DNA from: Komagataeibacter saccharivorans
Lineage (GTDB): Bacteria; Pseudomonadota; Alphaproteobacteria; Acetobacterales; Acetobacteraceae
Direction: 5' to 3'
Length of the DNA stretch: 64,000 nt
NCBI RefSeq assembly: GCF_003207825.1
Contig: NZ_NKTY01000012.1
Span: 1-64,000 of the forward strand
Shown here: positions 1-8,217 of the stretch, piece after piece
Layout of the letters: each line of letters opens with the position of its first letter
How positions within the stretch are numbered: the stretch's first letter is position 1
The notes under the pieces: generated by a model
Databases searched by the model: none
What the model saw: the letters and a program-made list of their open reading frames with translations, nothing else
Told to the model about the DNA's origin: nothing
Program-made: the position numbers and the translations under genes

Positions 1-105
1 CTCACCGCCCTTGCCCGTGAAGGCGGCGAAGGCTGTCCCGCCACGGAACAGGCCGTCCATGCGCGCGTCAAGGCGCTGTGTGCGCGGTTCCCGATCTACG
101 CCTGA
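1..105 (+). CDS. glyA: Serine hydroxymethyltransferase, C-terminal end only
   Basis: The window opens inside a plus-strand reading frame of 35 codons that ends with TGA at 103-105. The last residues, VKALCARFPIYA, match the usual C-terminus of bacterial GlyA, the PLP enzyme that interconverts serine and glycine and charges tetrahydrofolate with one-carbon units in the cytoplasm. The catalytic domain lies outside the window, so the call rests only on this short tail. A hairpin follows the stop codon and the next gene is convergent. Confidence 0.7.
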   Translation, partial: LTALAREGGEGCPATEQAVHARVKALCARFPIYA

Positions 106-117
106 ATGACCTGCGGC

Positions 118-145
118 CCTGCTCCGGTTACTGATCCGGGGCAGG
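118..145 (+). terminator. Hairpin downstream of glyA
   Basis: Ten-base arms (118-127 and 136-145) pair around an 8-base loop with one G-T wobble. It starts 12 bases after the glyA stop. There is no T-run directly behind it; the nearest is at 174-180. It is probably a transcription end or mRNA stabiliser between the convergent glyA and the minus-strand gene ending at 230. A 12-bp palindrome (cattcatgaatg, 151-162) follows. Confidence 0.45.
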
Positions 146-229
146 GGCGTCATTCATGAATGGGTAATGGCAGTTTTTTTCCTGCCTCTCCCACCTTCCG
201 ACCGGTCCCGCAGTGTATGAAGCTGCCGC

Positions 230-1246
230 CTATTCCCTGACGGCGCGGGCGAAGCGCACGGCGGTCTGGCCACAGGCCGGGCGCAGGTTGGGCATGACCA
301 GCATGCACCGGTCATAGGGGGTGCGGATTTCATCGTCCCCGTCAAATGCGATTATGGTTCCGCCTGTCGGCACGACCGCGCCACTACGGAACGGACGGGT
401 GAAGCGGAATGCACCACTACGGGCGGTTATCACATCCGTTACAATGCTGTGGCGTTGCGGCGCGCCCTGATCGGTCCTGATGGGCAGGCCGCAGCATGGG
501 CCGATCACGGACAGGACGGCCTGCATCGTACGCTCCACGGTATCCGTCTGCCAGTGCTGTCCGGCTTCAAGCAGGCAGGCCGCGGCGGAACCCGGGTCTG
601 CGAAGCGGGGATGGTCGATCAGCCTGCATCCTGCCTGATGGCCCCTGTCTGCCACACTCAGACTGATCCCGCGTATGCGCTCCGCCAGCCTGCGTCCCCT
701 TGCGGATATGCCGGTCAGTACCAGCGGATCACCCGGCCAGAGCATGGAATGCAGGTCCAGCAGGCGATCCGCGGTCAGGATCACCGGCAGCAGAAGCCGC
801 GCGCGATCCAGTTCATGCGAGCTACGCGCGCCATCCAGCAGGACTGGCGACCATACGCGGTTCATGTCCTCGTCCACGAAGCGTGAGCGGATGGGATCGG
901 CGGGGTTGAAAAGGGTCATGGCCTCCGGATTGGCGAAGACCAGTGAAAGCCGACCGGCGCGCGGGCGGATGCGTTCACGCAGCAGGCGGTCGAGCACAAT
1001 GGCCCCGGCGAATTCGTTTCCATGGATCAGGCTGACACATACCGTATGCGGGCCGGGCCTGCGCCCTTCATAATGCATGACGCCGGGGACTCCGCAGTTA
1101 CCTTCCAGCCATGGGGTGAGGTCCGGCGGTGCAATTTCGATTTTCCATCGTGGCAGGGGCGACGGTGGTGGCGGCAGCCGGTCCATAAACGGGTGGGAGC
1201 GTTCGACCCGTACGGGCAGGCGTGTATCATCCGGCCCACAGGTCAT
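230..1246 (-). CDS. Succinylglutamate desuccinylase/aspartoacylase-like zinc hydrolase
   Basis: A protein of about 338 residues resembling the AstE/AspA branch of the M14 metallopeptidase fold. The zinc-binding pattern is visible: HGNE near residues 75-78 and a later DLHS with His near 166, spaced as in the family. Members remove acyl groups from amino acids such as N-succinylglutamate or N-acetylaspartate; the substrate here cannot be read from sequence. The frame opens further upstream with TTG at 1276; ATG codons at 1246 and 1186 are more likely starts, but none has a strong ribosome site. No arginine-succinyltransferase genes lie nearby, so a role in arginine breakdown is unsupported. The DEAD-box gene upstream is on the same strand, 214 bases away. 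Confidence 0.7.
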   Translation of the reverse strand: MTCGPDDTRLPVRVERSHPFMDRLPPPPSPLPRWKIEIAPPDLTPWLEGNCGVPGVMHYEGRRPGPHTVCVSLIHGNEFAGAIVLDRLLRERIRPRAGRLSLVFANPEAMTLFNPADPIRSRFVDEDMNRVWSPVLLDGARSSHELDRARLLLPVILTADRLLDLHSMLWPGDPLVLTGISARGRRLAERIRGISLSVADRGHQAGCRLIDHPRFADPGSAAACLLEAGQHWQTDTVERTMQAVLSVIGPCCGLPIRTDQGAPQRHSIVTDVITARSGAFRFTRPFRSGAVVPTGGTIIAFDGDDEIRTPYDRCMLVMPNLRPACGQTAVRFARAVRE

Positions 1247-1460
1247 GTCACGCGTGATTCCGTGTTCTGCACACAAGGTCGCCCATGCCCACAGGCATGG
1301 TTACGCATGACATCCGTAATCATCATAAAATGCAGTTTATCCAGCCCGGACCACACGGCAAGGGCAGCGCGTGTGGCGGAACATGACAAATGCATGACCG
1401 TGCCCGTGGGGTGATTGCGGCACCGGAATGGGAAACGGGCAGAGACTTTAAAAAAAGCCG

Positions 1461-2612
1461 TTATTCCGGCAGGGGGGCGATCCGTATGCGCTGGCCGGTC
1501 AGACGTTCGATGTCCTTCAGGGCATGACGTTCTTCGGGCGCGCACAGGGCGACGGCCATGCCACGTCGCCCGGCCCGGGCCGTGCGGCCAATGCGATGCA
1601 CATAGGATTCGGGCTGTGGCGGAATGTCATGGTTGATGACCAGGGCTATGTCGTCGATGTCGATTCCGCGCGCCATCACATCGGTTGCAACCAGCACGCC
1701 CACGCGGCCCTGCCGGAAATCACGCAGCATGCGCTCGCGTCGGGCCTGTGAATGTTCGCCATGAATGGCGATAGCCGGGGTCAGGGCTGAAATGGCGCGC
1801 GCGATACTGTCGGCTTCCTGCCGCGTGCGGACAAACACCATCACGCGCTGCATGCCGTAATGGCGCAGGCATGCCAGCGTCGCCGCCGTCTTGTGCCGCA
1901 TGGGCACGAATATCGCATACTGGGCGATACGCGGGGTAGGGGCCTGTTCGGCATCCATGCTGATGCGTACGGGACGATGCAGCAGGCGGGCCGCCAGTTC
2001 GGCCATGGCCGGTGGAATGGTGGCGGAAAACAGCAGGGTCTGGTGAGGTGCGGGCAGGGCCATGGCCAGCGCCAGCATTTCTTCGGCAAAGCCGGGTTCG
2101 AGCATACGGTCGGCTTCATCAAGCACGAAGTGGCTGATGCCGGACAGGTCCAGTTCCCCACCACGCACCAGGTCGATCACGCGGCCCGGTGTGCCGACAG
2201 CAACTGCCACACCTTCCGTCAGTGTCCGGACCTGTGCGGCCCGGGGTGCGCCGCCAGTGGCCTGCAGCACGCGCAGTCCACTACCGCGCGCAAGTCCCCG
2301 GATTACGCCTGTGATCTGTCCGGCCAGTTCGCGGGTGGGCGACAGGATGATGCAGCGCACCCGGCTGTTATCTGCCGTAACGTCCGCAGCGTCTTTCGCT
2401 GGCTGCATCAGCACCGACAGGATTGGCGCTACGAAGGCGATGGTCTTGCCGCTGCCCGTGCCCGCGCGGGCTTCCACATCCCGGCCCGACAGCACCGGGG
2501 GGATGACCTCGCGCTGGATCAGGGACGGCGTGGGAAGCCCCATGCGTGTAAGGGCGGCTACCACGCGGCTGTCCAGCCCCATGCCGGAAAATGTCGGTTC
2601 TGTCTCGCTCAT
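1461..2612 (-). CDS. DEAD-box ATP-dependent RNA helicase, RhlE-like
   Basis: 383 residues from the ATG at 2612. All core motifs are visible in order: motif I AGTGSGKT (about residues 50-57), Ia PTRELA (92-97), TPGR (141-144), DEAD (165-168), SAT (196-198), a helicase C-terminal domain, and HRIGRTARAGR near the end. It lacks the long basic tail of many RhlE proteins, so this is a minimal helicase core. Such proteins unwind short RNA duplexes in ribosome assembly and RNA decay, often in the cold. The frame extends upstream to 2831, but the family's Q-motif region begins just after 2612. The neighbour at 2694 is divergent, leaving 81 bases for both promoters. A weak stem of four base pairs plus seven T overlaps the stop codon. 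Confidence 0.88.
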   Translation of the reverse strand: MSETEPTFSGMGLDSRVVAALTRMGLPTPSLIQREVIPPVLSGRDVEARAGTGSGKTIAFVAPILSVLMQPAKDAADVTADNSRVRCIILSPTRELAGQITGVIRGLARGSGLRVLQATGGAPRAAQVRTLTEGVAVAVGTPGRVIDLVRGGELDLSGISHFVLDEADRMLEPGFAEEMLALAMALPAPHQTLLFSATIPPAMAELAARLLHRPVRISMDAEQAPTPRIAQYAIFVPMRHKTAATLACLRHYGMQRVMVFVRTRQEADSIARAISALTPAIAIHGEHSQARRERMLRDFRQGRVGVLVATDVMARGIDIDDIALVINHDIPPQPESYVHRIGRTARAGRRGMAVALCAPEERHALKDIERLTGQRIRIAPLPE

Positions 2613-2693
2613 TGCTGCCCCATAGCGCGCCTGCGCCGCAGACAAAAGGGGCAGGGCATTGACGGCCGCGCCAATGTCCCGCCAGAAGGGCGA

Positions 2694-3656
2694 ATGGCTG
2701 ACGCAACAGGTACCGCAACCGTTATCGCAGCAGACCTTGCCGGCATGCGGTCCCAGACCTTCGGACTGGCACGCCGGGCCGGACTGGAACCGTGCCTGCA
2801 TGCGCTGGTCCCCCGTGGGATATGGCGTCATGTTCCCGCCGCATGGTGGCCTGCGCCGCTACGCGCGGTAGAACCGCTTGGCCTGCCCGATGATTACCGT
2901 GAGCATCCCGTCATCAGCATCGGGGGAAGCGGCGGGGCGGTTGGCGCGGCGCTGAGGCGGCAGGGCGCGCGTGTCATACAGGTACAGAATCCACGCCTGC
3001 CGCCATCCCGGTTCGATCTTGTCATTGCCAACCGCCATGACAGGATTACCGGCCCCAATGTCATCCTGACACGTACCGCGCTGCATGGCGTCACACCGGA
3101 TGTTCTGGCGCAGGCGAGGCTGGAATGGGCACCACGCCTTGCCCATCTGCCCCGTCCGCTCGTGTCGGTTCTGGTGGGTGGTGGCAACGGGCGCTTCCGG
3201 CTGGGCGCGGCGGAAGGTGCTGCTCTTGCCGTCCAACTGGCCATCATGATGCGACGCGATCGTGTGGGCATTGCCCTGACACCTTCGCGCCGCACCGATC
3301 CATCGGTCACCGCACTGCTGCAACAGGCGCTGCCGGGACCGGATGCGTGGATATGGGACCAGACCGGGCCTAACCCCTATCTGGGGTTGCTGGCCTGTGC
3401 TGATGCCATCGTGGTGACAATGGACAGCGTTTCCATGATTTCGGAGGCCGTGGCGACGACGGCGCCCGTCATGGTGGCGGCCCTGCCGGGAAAGTCGCGT
3501 CGGATCGGACAGTTTCTGGGGGACCTGACACAGGCGGGTCGTATCCGTCCGTTCGGGGGGCGACTGGATACATGGTCGGCAACGCCGCTGGATGATACCG
3601 CCATGGCGGCCCAAGCCGTGCGTGCGTGTCTGGGTCTGGGAGGATCGACGCAATAA
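2694..3656 (+). CDS. Mitochondrial fission ELM1-like family protein
   Basis: 320 residues from the ATG at 2694, preceded by AGAAGGG. The protein resembles the ELM1-like family (Pfam Mito_fiss_Elm1), common in Alphaproteobacteria and named after a plant mitochondrial fission factor; the bacterial role is unknown. Visible features are an N-terminal VIAADLAGMRSQTFGLA segment, VISIGGSGGAV, IQVQNPRLP and a late TMDSVSMISEA stretch, which recalls the nucleotide-sugar-binding half of GT-B glycosyltransferases. An open frame reaches back to 1860, but that part lies opposite the DEAD-box gene and is a shadow. The unrecognised 630-residue ORF begins 41 bases downstream and may be co-transcribed. Confidence 0.8.
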   Translation: MADATGTATVIAADLAGMRSQTFGLARRAGLEPCLHALVPRGIWRHVPAAWWPAPLRAVEPLGLPDDYREHPVISIGGSGGAVGAALRRQGARVIQVQNPRLPPSRFDLVIANRHDRITGPNVILTRTALHGVTPDVLAQARLEWAPRLAHLPRPLVSVLVGGGNGRFRLGAAEGAALAVQLAIMMRRDRVGIALTPSRRTDPSVTALLQQALPGPDAWIWDQTGPNPYLGLLACADAIVVTMDSVSMISEAVATTAPVMVAALPGKSRRIGQFLGDLTQAGRIRPFGGRLDTWSATPLDDTAMAAQAVRACLGLGGSTQ

Positions 3657-3697
3657 TAACGCTCCCCCATGCTGGCAGAGTGGAATAAAAGGGCATC

Positions 3698-5590
3698 ATG
3701 CTTGGCATTCGTACCTTTGACCCGCTTACGGGCGGCAACATGGCCTACAAGGCCCTGACCCATCCACTGGCGGCGGAAAAGCTGGCGGAGTTGGCCGACC
3801 GACTGGTGGCAAACGGGCCGGTTGCGGTTTATGACCCGCACGGAATCGTGGAAACCGCGCTGGCGCTGCTGCCGGTGTCGATCAGGGTAGCCGGGCTTTA
3901 CACCCATGATTCGCTTCAGGTCGGTCAGTCCTGCGCGGGAATGGTCATGCAGCCGCTGGTCGATCTGACCCAAAGTGAGGCAGCCAGTGTGTGGGCGCTG
4001 GATTTCAGTCATGCCATTATGGAATCCCGCCTGTCCGGCCTGTTGCCGGAGGGGTGCGCCCTGCATACGCTGGCATCCACCCGCCTGCCTGACAGCATGC
4101 TGTCAGTTGCACATACCTATCTCGATCCCCTTAATTTTGGCACCAATCTCGCCTTTTTCCGGGATACGGCGGATTTTTCCACCCGTCTGGTCTCGGCCAA
4201 TTACTGGGCACGGTATGGGGCCGATAACGTAAGGCTGTGGCTGCGTCTGTTCAGTCAGGATGGACAGGTGCTGCATACATGGGAACAGCCGGTATCGCAC
4301 GCAGGACAGGCCATCATTCTCGACAGTGCCGAAATCCGCGACCGGTTTGGCCTGCCTGAATTTACCGGCCAGTTGTTTATCCATGCACAGGGTATCGCGG
4401 GGCATGATGTCGTCAAATATGCGCTTGAAACGCGCGGACGGGGTGACAGCGCCAACAGCCTGTCCGTAACCCATGATGCCAATGCGTGGCCCGCGATGCG
4501 TTACGCCAATCTGCCCGCTCCGGCGGAGGATGAGGATGTGGTGCTATGGCTACAGAACAGTCACGCCCTGCCGGTCGCGTCCGGTAGCATGAGTCTGAAC
4601 CGCATGGGTCATGACCGGCATGTGCCGTTTATGCGGCTACTCGCCCCCTATGAAACCGTTGCCGTGCATGTTCAGGATATCCTGCCAGATCTGAAATGGC
4701 CGGAGCAGATCGAATTCCGTGCTGGCGGCTACGTGGTACGGCCGCGTTATGAGATCACGCGCCGTAACCGGACCCGTATCGCGCACCTGAATGTACAGCG
4801 TGCCGACCTGCGCACCGATCCGGGTATTGAAAAGCTGGACCCGCGTTTTTTCGGGCGCGGCTATCTGCTGCCCTTTCCCGTGCCAGATCCGGCGCGTTAC
4901 CGCACATTGATCCAGCCTGCCCCCATGGCTGAAAGCCTGCGGACCATGCCGGTTCGCGTGGACTGTTTCAACAGGGATGGCCGTGCAGGGGCATCGCACT
5001 TCATGGGGTGCCTGCCGCGCGATCATGCGGAGGTGCTGGATGTAAGCGCCCTGACCGGGGCGGAGGGGCATGCGGAACTGGTTTATGATTTCCGGGACGG
5101 AGGGGAAGCGGATGGCTGGCTGCATGCCCTGGTCCGTTATGAGGACCGCGAGACCGGGCATGAGGCCGAGACCAGCTTCGGTTCGCATATCTTCAATACC
5201 GTCATGACCTATCGTGGTGAGCCGCAATCCTACGTAGGCAGGCCACCGGGACTGTCCACCCGACTGTTCCTGACGGCGGCAACGACCGAGCCGTTCAGTT
5301 TCTGCACGCTGATCTATCCCGCATCGGCTTCGTGGAACCCGATGTCAGACACGTCGCTGTACCTGCATGGGGCCAACGGAAGTGTAATCGCGCAGGAAAA
5401 GATCGGCATTCCCATGTCAGGCTCCCGCACGATCTGGCCGCATGAGGTCTTTGGCATGCAGGCCATCCAGCGCGCAGGCGAAGGCGGGTATGTCCTGATC
5501 CGCGATACGACCTGTCGCCTGTTTGGCTACCATGGGCGCATGATACGGCGGGAAGGGCGTTTTTCAGTCGATCATATGTTCGGTTTCTGA
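3698..5590 (+). CDS. Conserved-looking hypothetical protein of 630 residues
   Basis: I do not recognise this protein. It is a full-length, high-GC frame with codon use like its neighbours. There is no signal peptide and no membrane helix, so it should be cytoplasmic. The first 170 residues look alpha/beta, with a possible Rossmann-like stretch around residues 40-65 (GPVAVYDPHGIVETALALLP), followed by a longer beta-rich part with many aromatic residues and few cysteines. The start at 3698 is weakly supported; a second ATG is at 3740. It lies 41 bases after the ELM1-like gene and 66 bases before the small ORF at 5657, so the three could form one transcript. No function is proposed. Confidence 0.75.
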   Translation: MLGIRTFDPLTGGNMAYKALTHPLAAEKLAELADRLVANGPVAVYDPHGIVETALALLPVSIRVAGLYTHDSLQVGQSCAGMVMQPLVDLTQSEAASVWALDFSHAIMESRLSGLLPEGCALHTLASTRLPDSMLSVAHTYLDPLNFGTNLAFFRDTADFSTRLVSANYWARYGADNVRLWLRLFSQDGQVLHTWEQPVSHAGQAIILDSAEIRDRFGLPEFTGQLFIHAQGIAGHDVVKYALETRGRGDSANSLSVTHDANAWPAMRYANLPAPAEDEDVVLWLQNSHALPVASGSMSLNRMGHDRHVPFMRLLAPYETVAVHVQDILPDLKWPEQIEFRAGGYVVRPRYEITRRNRTRIAHLNVQRADLRTDPGIEKLDPRFFGRGYLLPFPVPDPARYRTLIQPAPMAESLRTMPVRVDCFNRDGRAGASHFMGCLPRDHAEVLDVSALTGAEGHAELVYDFRDGGEADGWLHALVRYEDRETGHEAETSFGSHIFNTVMTYRGEPQSYVGRPPGLSTRLFLTAATTEPFSFCTLIYPASASWNPMSDTSLYLHGANGSVIAQEKIGIPMSGSRTIWPHEVFGMQAIQRAGEGGYVLIRDTTCRLFGYHGRMIRREGRFSVDHMFGF

Positions 5591-5656
5591 CACCGCAGTG
5601 TATCCATCACGAAGGACGGTCGGGATCATGCAACGGAAACGGAGGGAGAGTGTACG

Positions 5657-6043
5657 ATGATCGTGCAGGACACCAATTATTTCTGCGATATGCCCGAAGA
5701 CATGAAATATCTGCGGGACCGTAACCCGCCGCAGAATTTTCTGGAACAGAACATGATTTTCGTCCTGCCTGAGCGGTTGCGGAAATTCCGCAGGAACCTT
5801 TTTCACGTCAGGCGTACGGATTCAGATGCGACCGTGTATGCCCCGCTGTTCCGCGTGCGCTGCATAAGCGAACACGACCCCATACCGGAGGGATATGACG
5901 GACCGTTCGACGTTTTTCCCTTTTATACCAATCCGACCCGAAAACGCCGCCGGACACTGGATTACTATGTCCTGTTTCTGTTTCAGGACAAGCTTTCCTA
6001 TGTCAAATGTAGCGAGGGCGTTACCCGTATTCCAGCAGGATAG
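5657..6043 (+). CDS. Small hypothetical protein, 128 residues
   Basis: The frame starts with ATG at 5657 behind a strong purine-rich ribosome site (gagggagag, 5642-5650), which is the best evidence that it is real. The product is rich in Phe, Tyr and Arg, with a basic patch RKRRR near residue 96 followed by an aromatic stretch LDYYVLFLF. No signal peptide is seen and the family is not recognised. A 159-codon minus-strand frame overlaps it but also covers tRNA-Val, so that frame is not credible. The location after the 630-residue ORF on the same strand suggests a shared transcript. Confidence 0.5.
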   Translation: MIVQDTNYFCDMPEDMKYLRDRNPPQNFLEQNMIFVLPERLRKFRRNLFHVRRTDSDATVYAPLFRVRCISEHDPIPEGYDGPFDVFPFYTNPTRKRRRTLDYYVLFLFQDKLSYVKCSEGVTRIPAG

Positions 6044-6228
6044 ACACGTCTGTAATCTGGAGCAGGACGGAAGAAAACTACGGGAATAGCACCACGGCCT
6101 GCCATGAAACGGTCGTATTACGCCATGTATGTGATGTGATAGCAGGACAGAAATCGGGCACGGAAAAACTGTCCCGTTGTGGGGTAGGTCGTTTACCAGA
6201 CTGTATTTTGGGAGGGGCTGAAGCCGGA

Positions 6229-6303
6229 TGGTGGGTGCGACAGGGATTGAACCTGTGACCCCCGCCGTGTGAAGGCGATGCTCTACCGCTGAGCTACGCA
6301 CCC
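6229..6303 (-). tRNA. tRNA-Val (anticodon CAC)
   Basis: The minus strand folds as a complete cloverleaf: acceptor GGGTGCG pairing with CGCACCC, D arm GCTC...GAGC, anticodon stem TCGCC/GGCGG with loop TTCACAC (anticodon CAC), and T arm ACAGG-TTCAATC-CCTGT. Discriminator A and an encoded CCA follow. It reads the Val codon GUG, which is frequent in this high-GC genome. comM lies downstream on the same strand. Confidence 0.95.
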
Positions 6304-6373
6304 ATCCGCTTCGGTGGGGCCTTATTAGTCCAGCAGGGCAGGGTGCGCAAGAGGGAAAAATACATCCCCGGCG

Positions 6374-7885
6374 CTATTTTCCACCGGGGCGGCGCATGCG
6401 ATAGGCCAGTGCCTCGGCAATATGGGCGCGTTCGACATATTCGCAGGCCGCCAGATCGGCGATCGTGCGTCCCACACGTAGCAGGCGGGTAAAGCCACGG
6501 GCGGAAAGACGCATCTTTTCAGCAGCCTGAACAGCAAAATCACGCGCAGAAGTGGTTATGCGGAACGCGTCGGTCGGGGCTTCGGCATTGCGCAGTTCAC
6601 CCTGCCGTTCGCGTTGTCGGTAGACCGCTTCCATTACCCTTTCAGCGACAATGGCGCTCGGTTCACCGCCGCTGATTTCCGCAATCCGGGTCAGGGGCAC
6701 CGGCTCCACATGAACAGCCATGTCCAGTCTGTCCAGGAGGGGGCCGGACAGGCGGGCCTGATAATCCTCGCCACAGCGTGGCGCCTTGCGGCATTCCTGC
6801 GCCGCGTCGCCCAGATAGCCACATTTGCACGGATTCATCGCGGCAATAAGCTGGAAGCGGGCAGGGTAGGTGACATGAGCCGCCGCGCGGGCGATGGATA
6901 TGGAACCGGTTTCCATGGGCTGACGCAGGATTTCCAGTGCGGAGCGGGAAAATTCTGGCAGTTCGTCCAGAAACAGCACGCCGCGATGCGCAAGGCTGAC
7001 TTCGCCGGGGCGTGCGCGGGCGCCACCACCACTTAATGCAGCCGGACTGCTGGTATGGTGCGGATCACGAAATGGCGGCCTGCTGACGGGCTGGCCGTCT
7101 TTCAGCAGGCCGCCAATGCTGTGAATCCGGCTTATTTCCAGCATTTCCGTCGTCGTCAGATCAGGCAGGATACCCGGCAGGCGCGCGGCCAGCATGGATT
7201 TTCCGGCACCGGGCGGTCCCACCATCAACAGGGAATGGCAACCGGCGGCGGCGATTTCCAGTGCCCGGCGGCCTGTTTCCATGCCCCGGATATCGGCAAG
7301 GTCGGGCAGGGCGGTCATGTCCTGTTCGATACGCGATGGTAGTTCGACGGGGTCGATAACCTGCTGCCCCCGGAAGTGATTCAGCAGTTCGGGCAGGGAG
7401 CGGACGGCAAGGATATCCATGCTCTCACTGGCCCAGCGGGCCTCGACACCCTGCCTCGCGGGGCAGATCAGCCCCAGCGACAGGGCCGATGCCGCAATGG
7501 CAGCAGGTAATACGCCACACACCGGGTTTACGCCGCCATCAAGCGAAAGTTCGCCCAGCGCCGCATAACGCTGCGCCAGATCGCCCGATAACAGGCCCAT
7601 GACGACCAGCAGCGCCAGTGCAATGGGAAGATCGAAATGCGATCCTTCCTTCATCAGGTTGGCGGGCACCATATTGACCACGATGCGTTTGGCGGGCAGC
7701 GCCAGTCCCATGGCGGACAGGGCTGCACGCACGCGTTCGCGCGATTCATTGACGGCCTTGTCCGGCAGTCCAACAATCAGGAAGGATGGCAGGCCCACGG
7801 ACAACTGGACCTCGATCTTGACGGGAACGGCTTCGATGCCGGAAAAGGCAAAGCCACAGATGGATGCAAGCGCCGTATCAGTCAT
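6374..7885 (-). CDS. comM: YifB/ComM family Mg-chelatase-like AAA+ ATPase
   Basis: 503 residues from the ATG at 7885. The N-terminal part is the ChlI-like/Lon-protease-like domain (GFAFSGIEAVPVKIEVQLS, GLPDKAVNESRERVRAA). It is followed by an AAA+ module with Walker A GPPGAGKSMLA, a Walker B-like FLDELPEF, and the C-terminal Mg_chelatase_C region ending SARGFTRLLRVGRTIADLA. ComM is a hexameric helicase that promotes branch migration during natural transformation in some bacteria; many non-competent species carry it as well. The frame could start 36 bases earlier (7921), but family members begin at the chosen Met. comF, another gene with a competence-derived name, is at 43737. Confidence 0.92.
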   Translation of the reverse strand: MTDTALASICGFAFSGIEAVPVKIEVQLSVGLPSFLIVGLPDKAVNESRERVRAALSAMGLALPAKRIVVNMVPANLMKEGSHFDLPIALALLVVMGLLSGDLAQRYAALGELSLDGGVNPVCGVLPAAIAASALSLGLICPARQGVEARWASESMDILAVRSLPELLNHFRGQQVIDPVELPSRIEQDMTALPDLADIRGMETGRRALEIAAAGCHSLLMVGPPGAGKSMLAARLPGILPDLTTTEMLEISRIHSIGGLLKDGQPVSRPPFRDPHHTSSPAALSGGGARARPGEVSLAHRGVLFLDELPEFSRSALEILRQPMETGSISIARAAAHVTYPARFQLIAAMNPCKCGYLGDAAQECRKAPRCGEDYQARLSGPLLDRLDMAVHVEPVPLTRIAEISGGEPSAIVAERVMEAVYRQRERQGELRNAEAPTDAFRITTSARDFAVQAAEKMRLSARGFTRLLRVGRTIADLAACEYVERAHIAEALAYRMRRPGGK

Positions 7886-8096
7886 GGCGTGATGATGCCG
7901 GATCGTGAACGGGTTGGCCATGATGGAACATGGGAAACCGGCATGAAGCGCGGCGTAAACGGCCCCGCATTGCTATTTGTTGGCATAATATTTCTTATAA
8001 AACTTTTGGATGCGCAGAGAGGGAAGCCTTTCATCATGGCTGGTCGCCTGCTTCTGGTCCTGTTCACGCCGGTCATGCCTGCGCCCCGTGCCCGGC

Positions 8097-8140
8097 CCGT
8101 CCCATATCCTGTGCAGGTTTCTGCACAGGATATGGGACGG
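8097..8140. repeat. Perfect 20-bp inverted repeat with 4-base loop
   Basis: Arms 8097-8116 and 8121-8140 are exact reverse complements around a GTTT loop. Transcribed from either strand this gives a very stable hairpin. No T-run follows on either side, so it is not a standard intrinsic terminator. It lies between the 3' end of dnaB (8218) and the start of comM (7885), about 210 bases upstream of comM. It may be an mRNA processing or stability element, a cruciform, or one copy of an interspersed palindromic repeat. Confidence 0.9.
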
Positions 8141-8156
8141 ATGCCGTGCAACGCTG

Positions 8157-8170
8157 TGGCGCATGCGCCA
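8157..8170. repeat. 14-bp perfect palindrome
   Basis: The sequence tggcgcatgcgcca is self-complementary with no spacer. It is 16 bases from the end of the 20-bp inverted repeat and 47 bases beyond the dnaB stop. It could be a protein-binding site or part of the same palindromic element; chance is possible in GC-rich DNA. Confidence 0.6.
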
Positions 8171-8217
8171 TAATAGTGACAGGACCGCAATAGTGTCGTG
8201 CTGTGGATAACCCGTGG

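Larger units (their letters stand above)
7886..8217. other. Intergenic region between dnaB and comM
   Basis: No credible gene is seen in these 332 bases. The part at 7975-8020 is AT-rich, unlike its surroundings, and contains ttataaaacttttggatg, which resembles part of the AT-rich stretch after 58638. The part at 8090-8170 is GC-rich and holds a 20-bp perfect inverted repeat and a 14-bp palindrome, listed separately. Short frames on both strands here are by-products of the inverted repeat. Confidence 0.6.

Noticed and set aside
1860-2693. Plus-strand extension that makes a 598-codon frame with the ELM1-like gene
   Set aside because: It lies opposite the DEAD-box helicase gene, whose motifs are complete; the ELM1-like homology begins at the Met at 2694.
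5822-6301. 159-codon minus-strand frame
   Set aside because: Its start lies inside tRNA-Val and it overlaps the ORF at 5657, which has a strong ribosome site.
7930-8210. Several short frames on both strands around the 20-bp inverted repeat
   Set aside because: They arise from the palindromic sequence and have no ribosome sites or conserved features.
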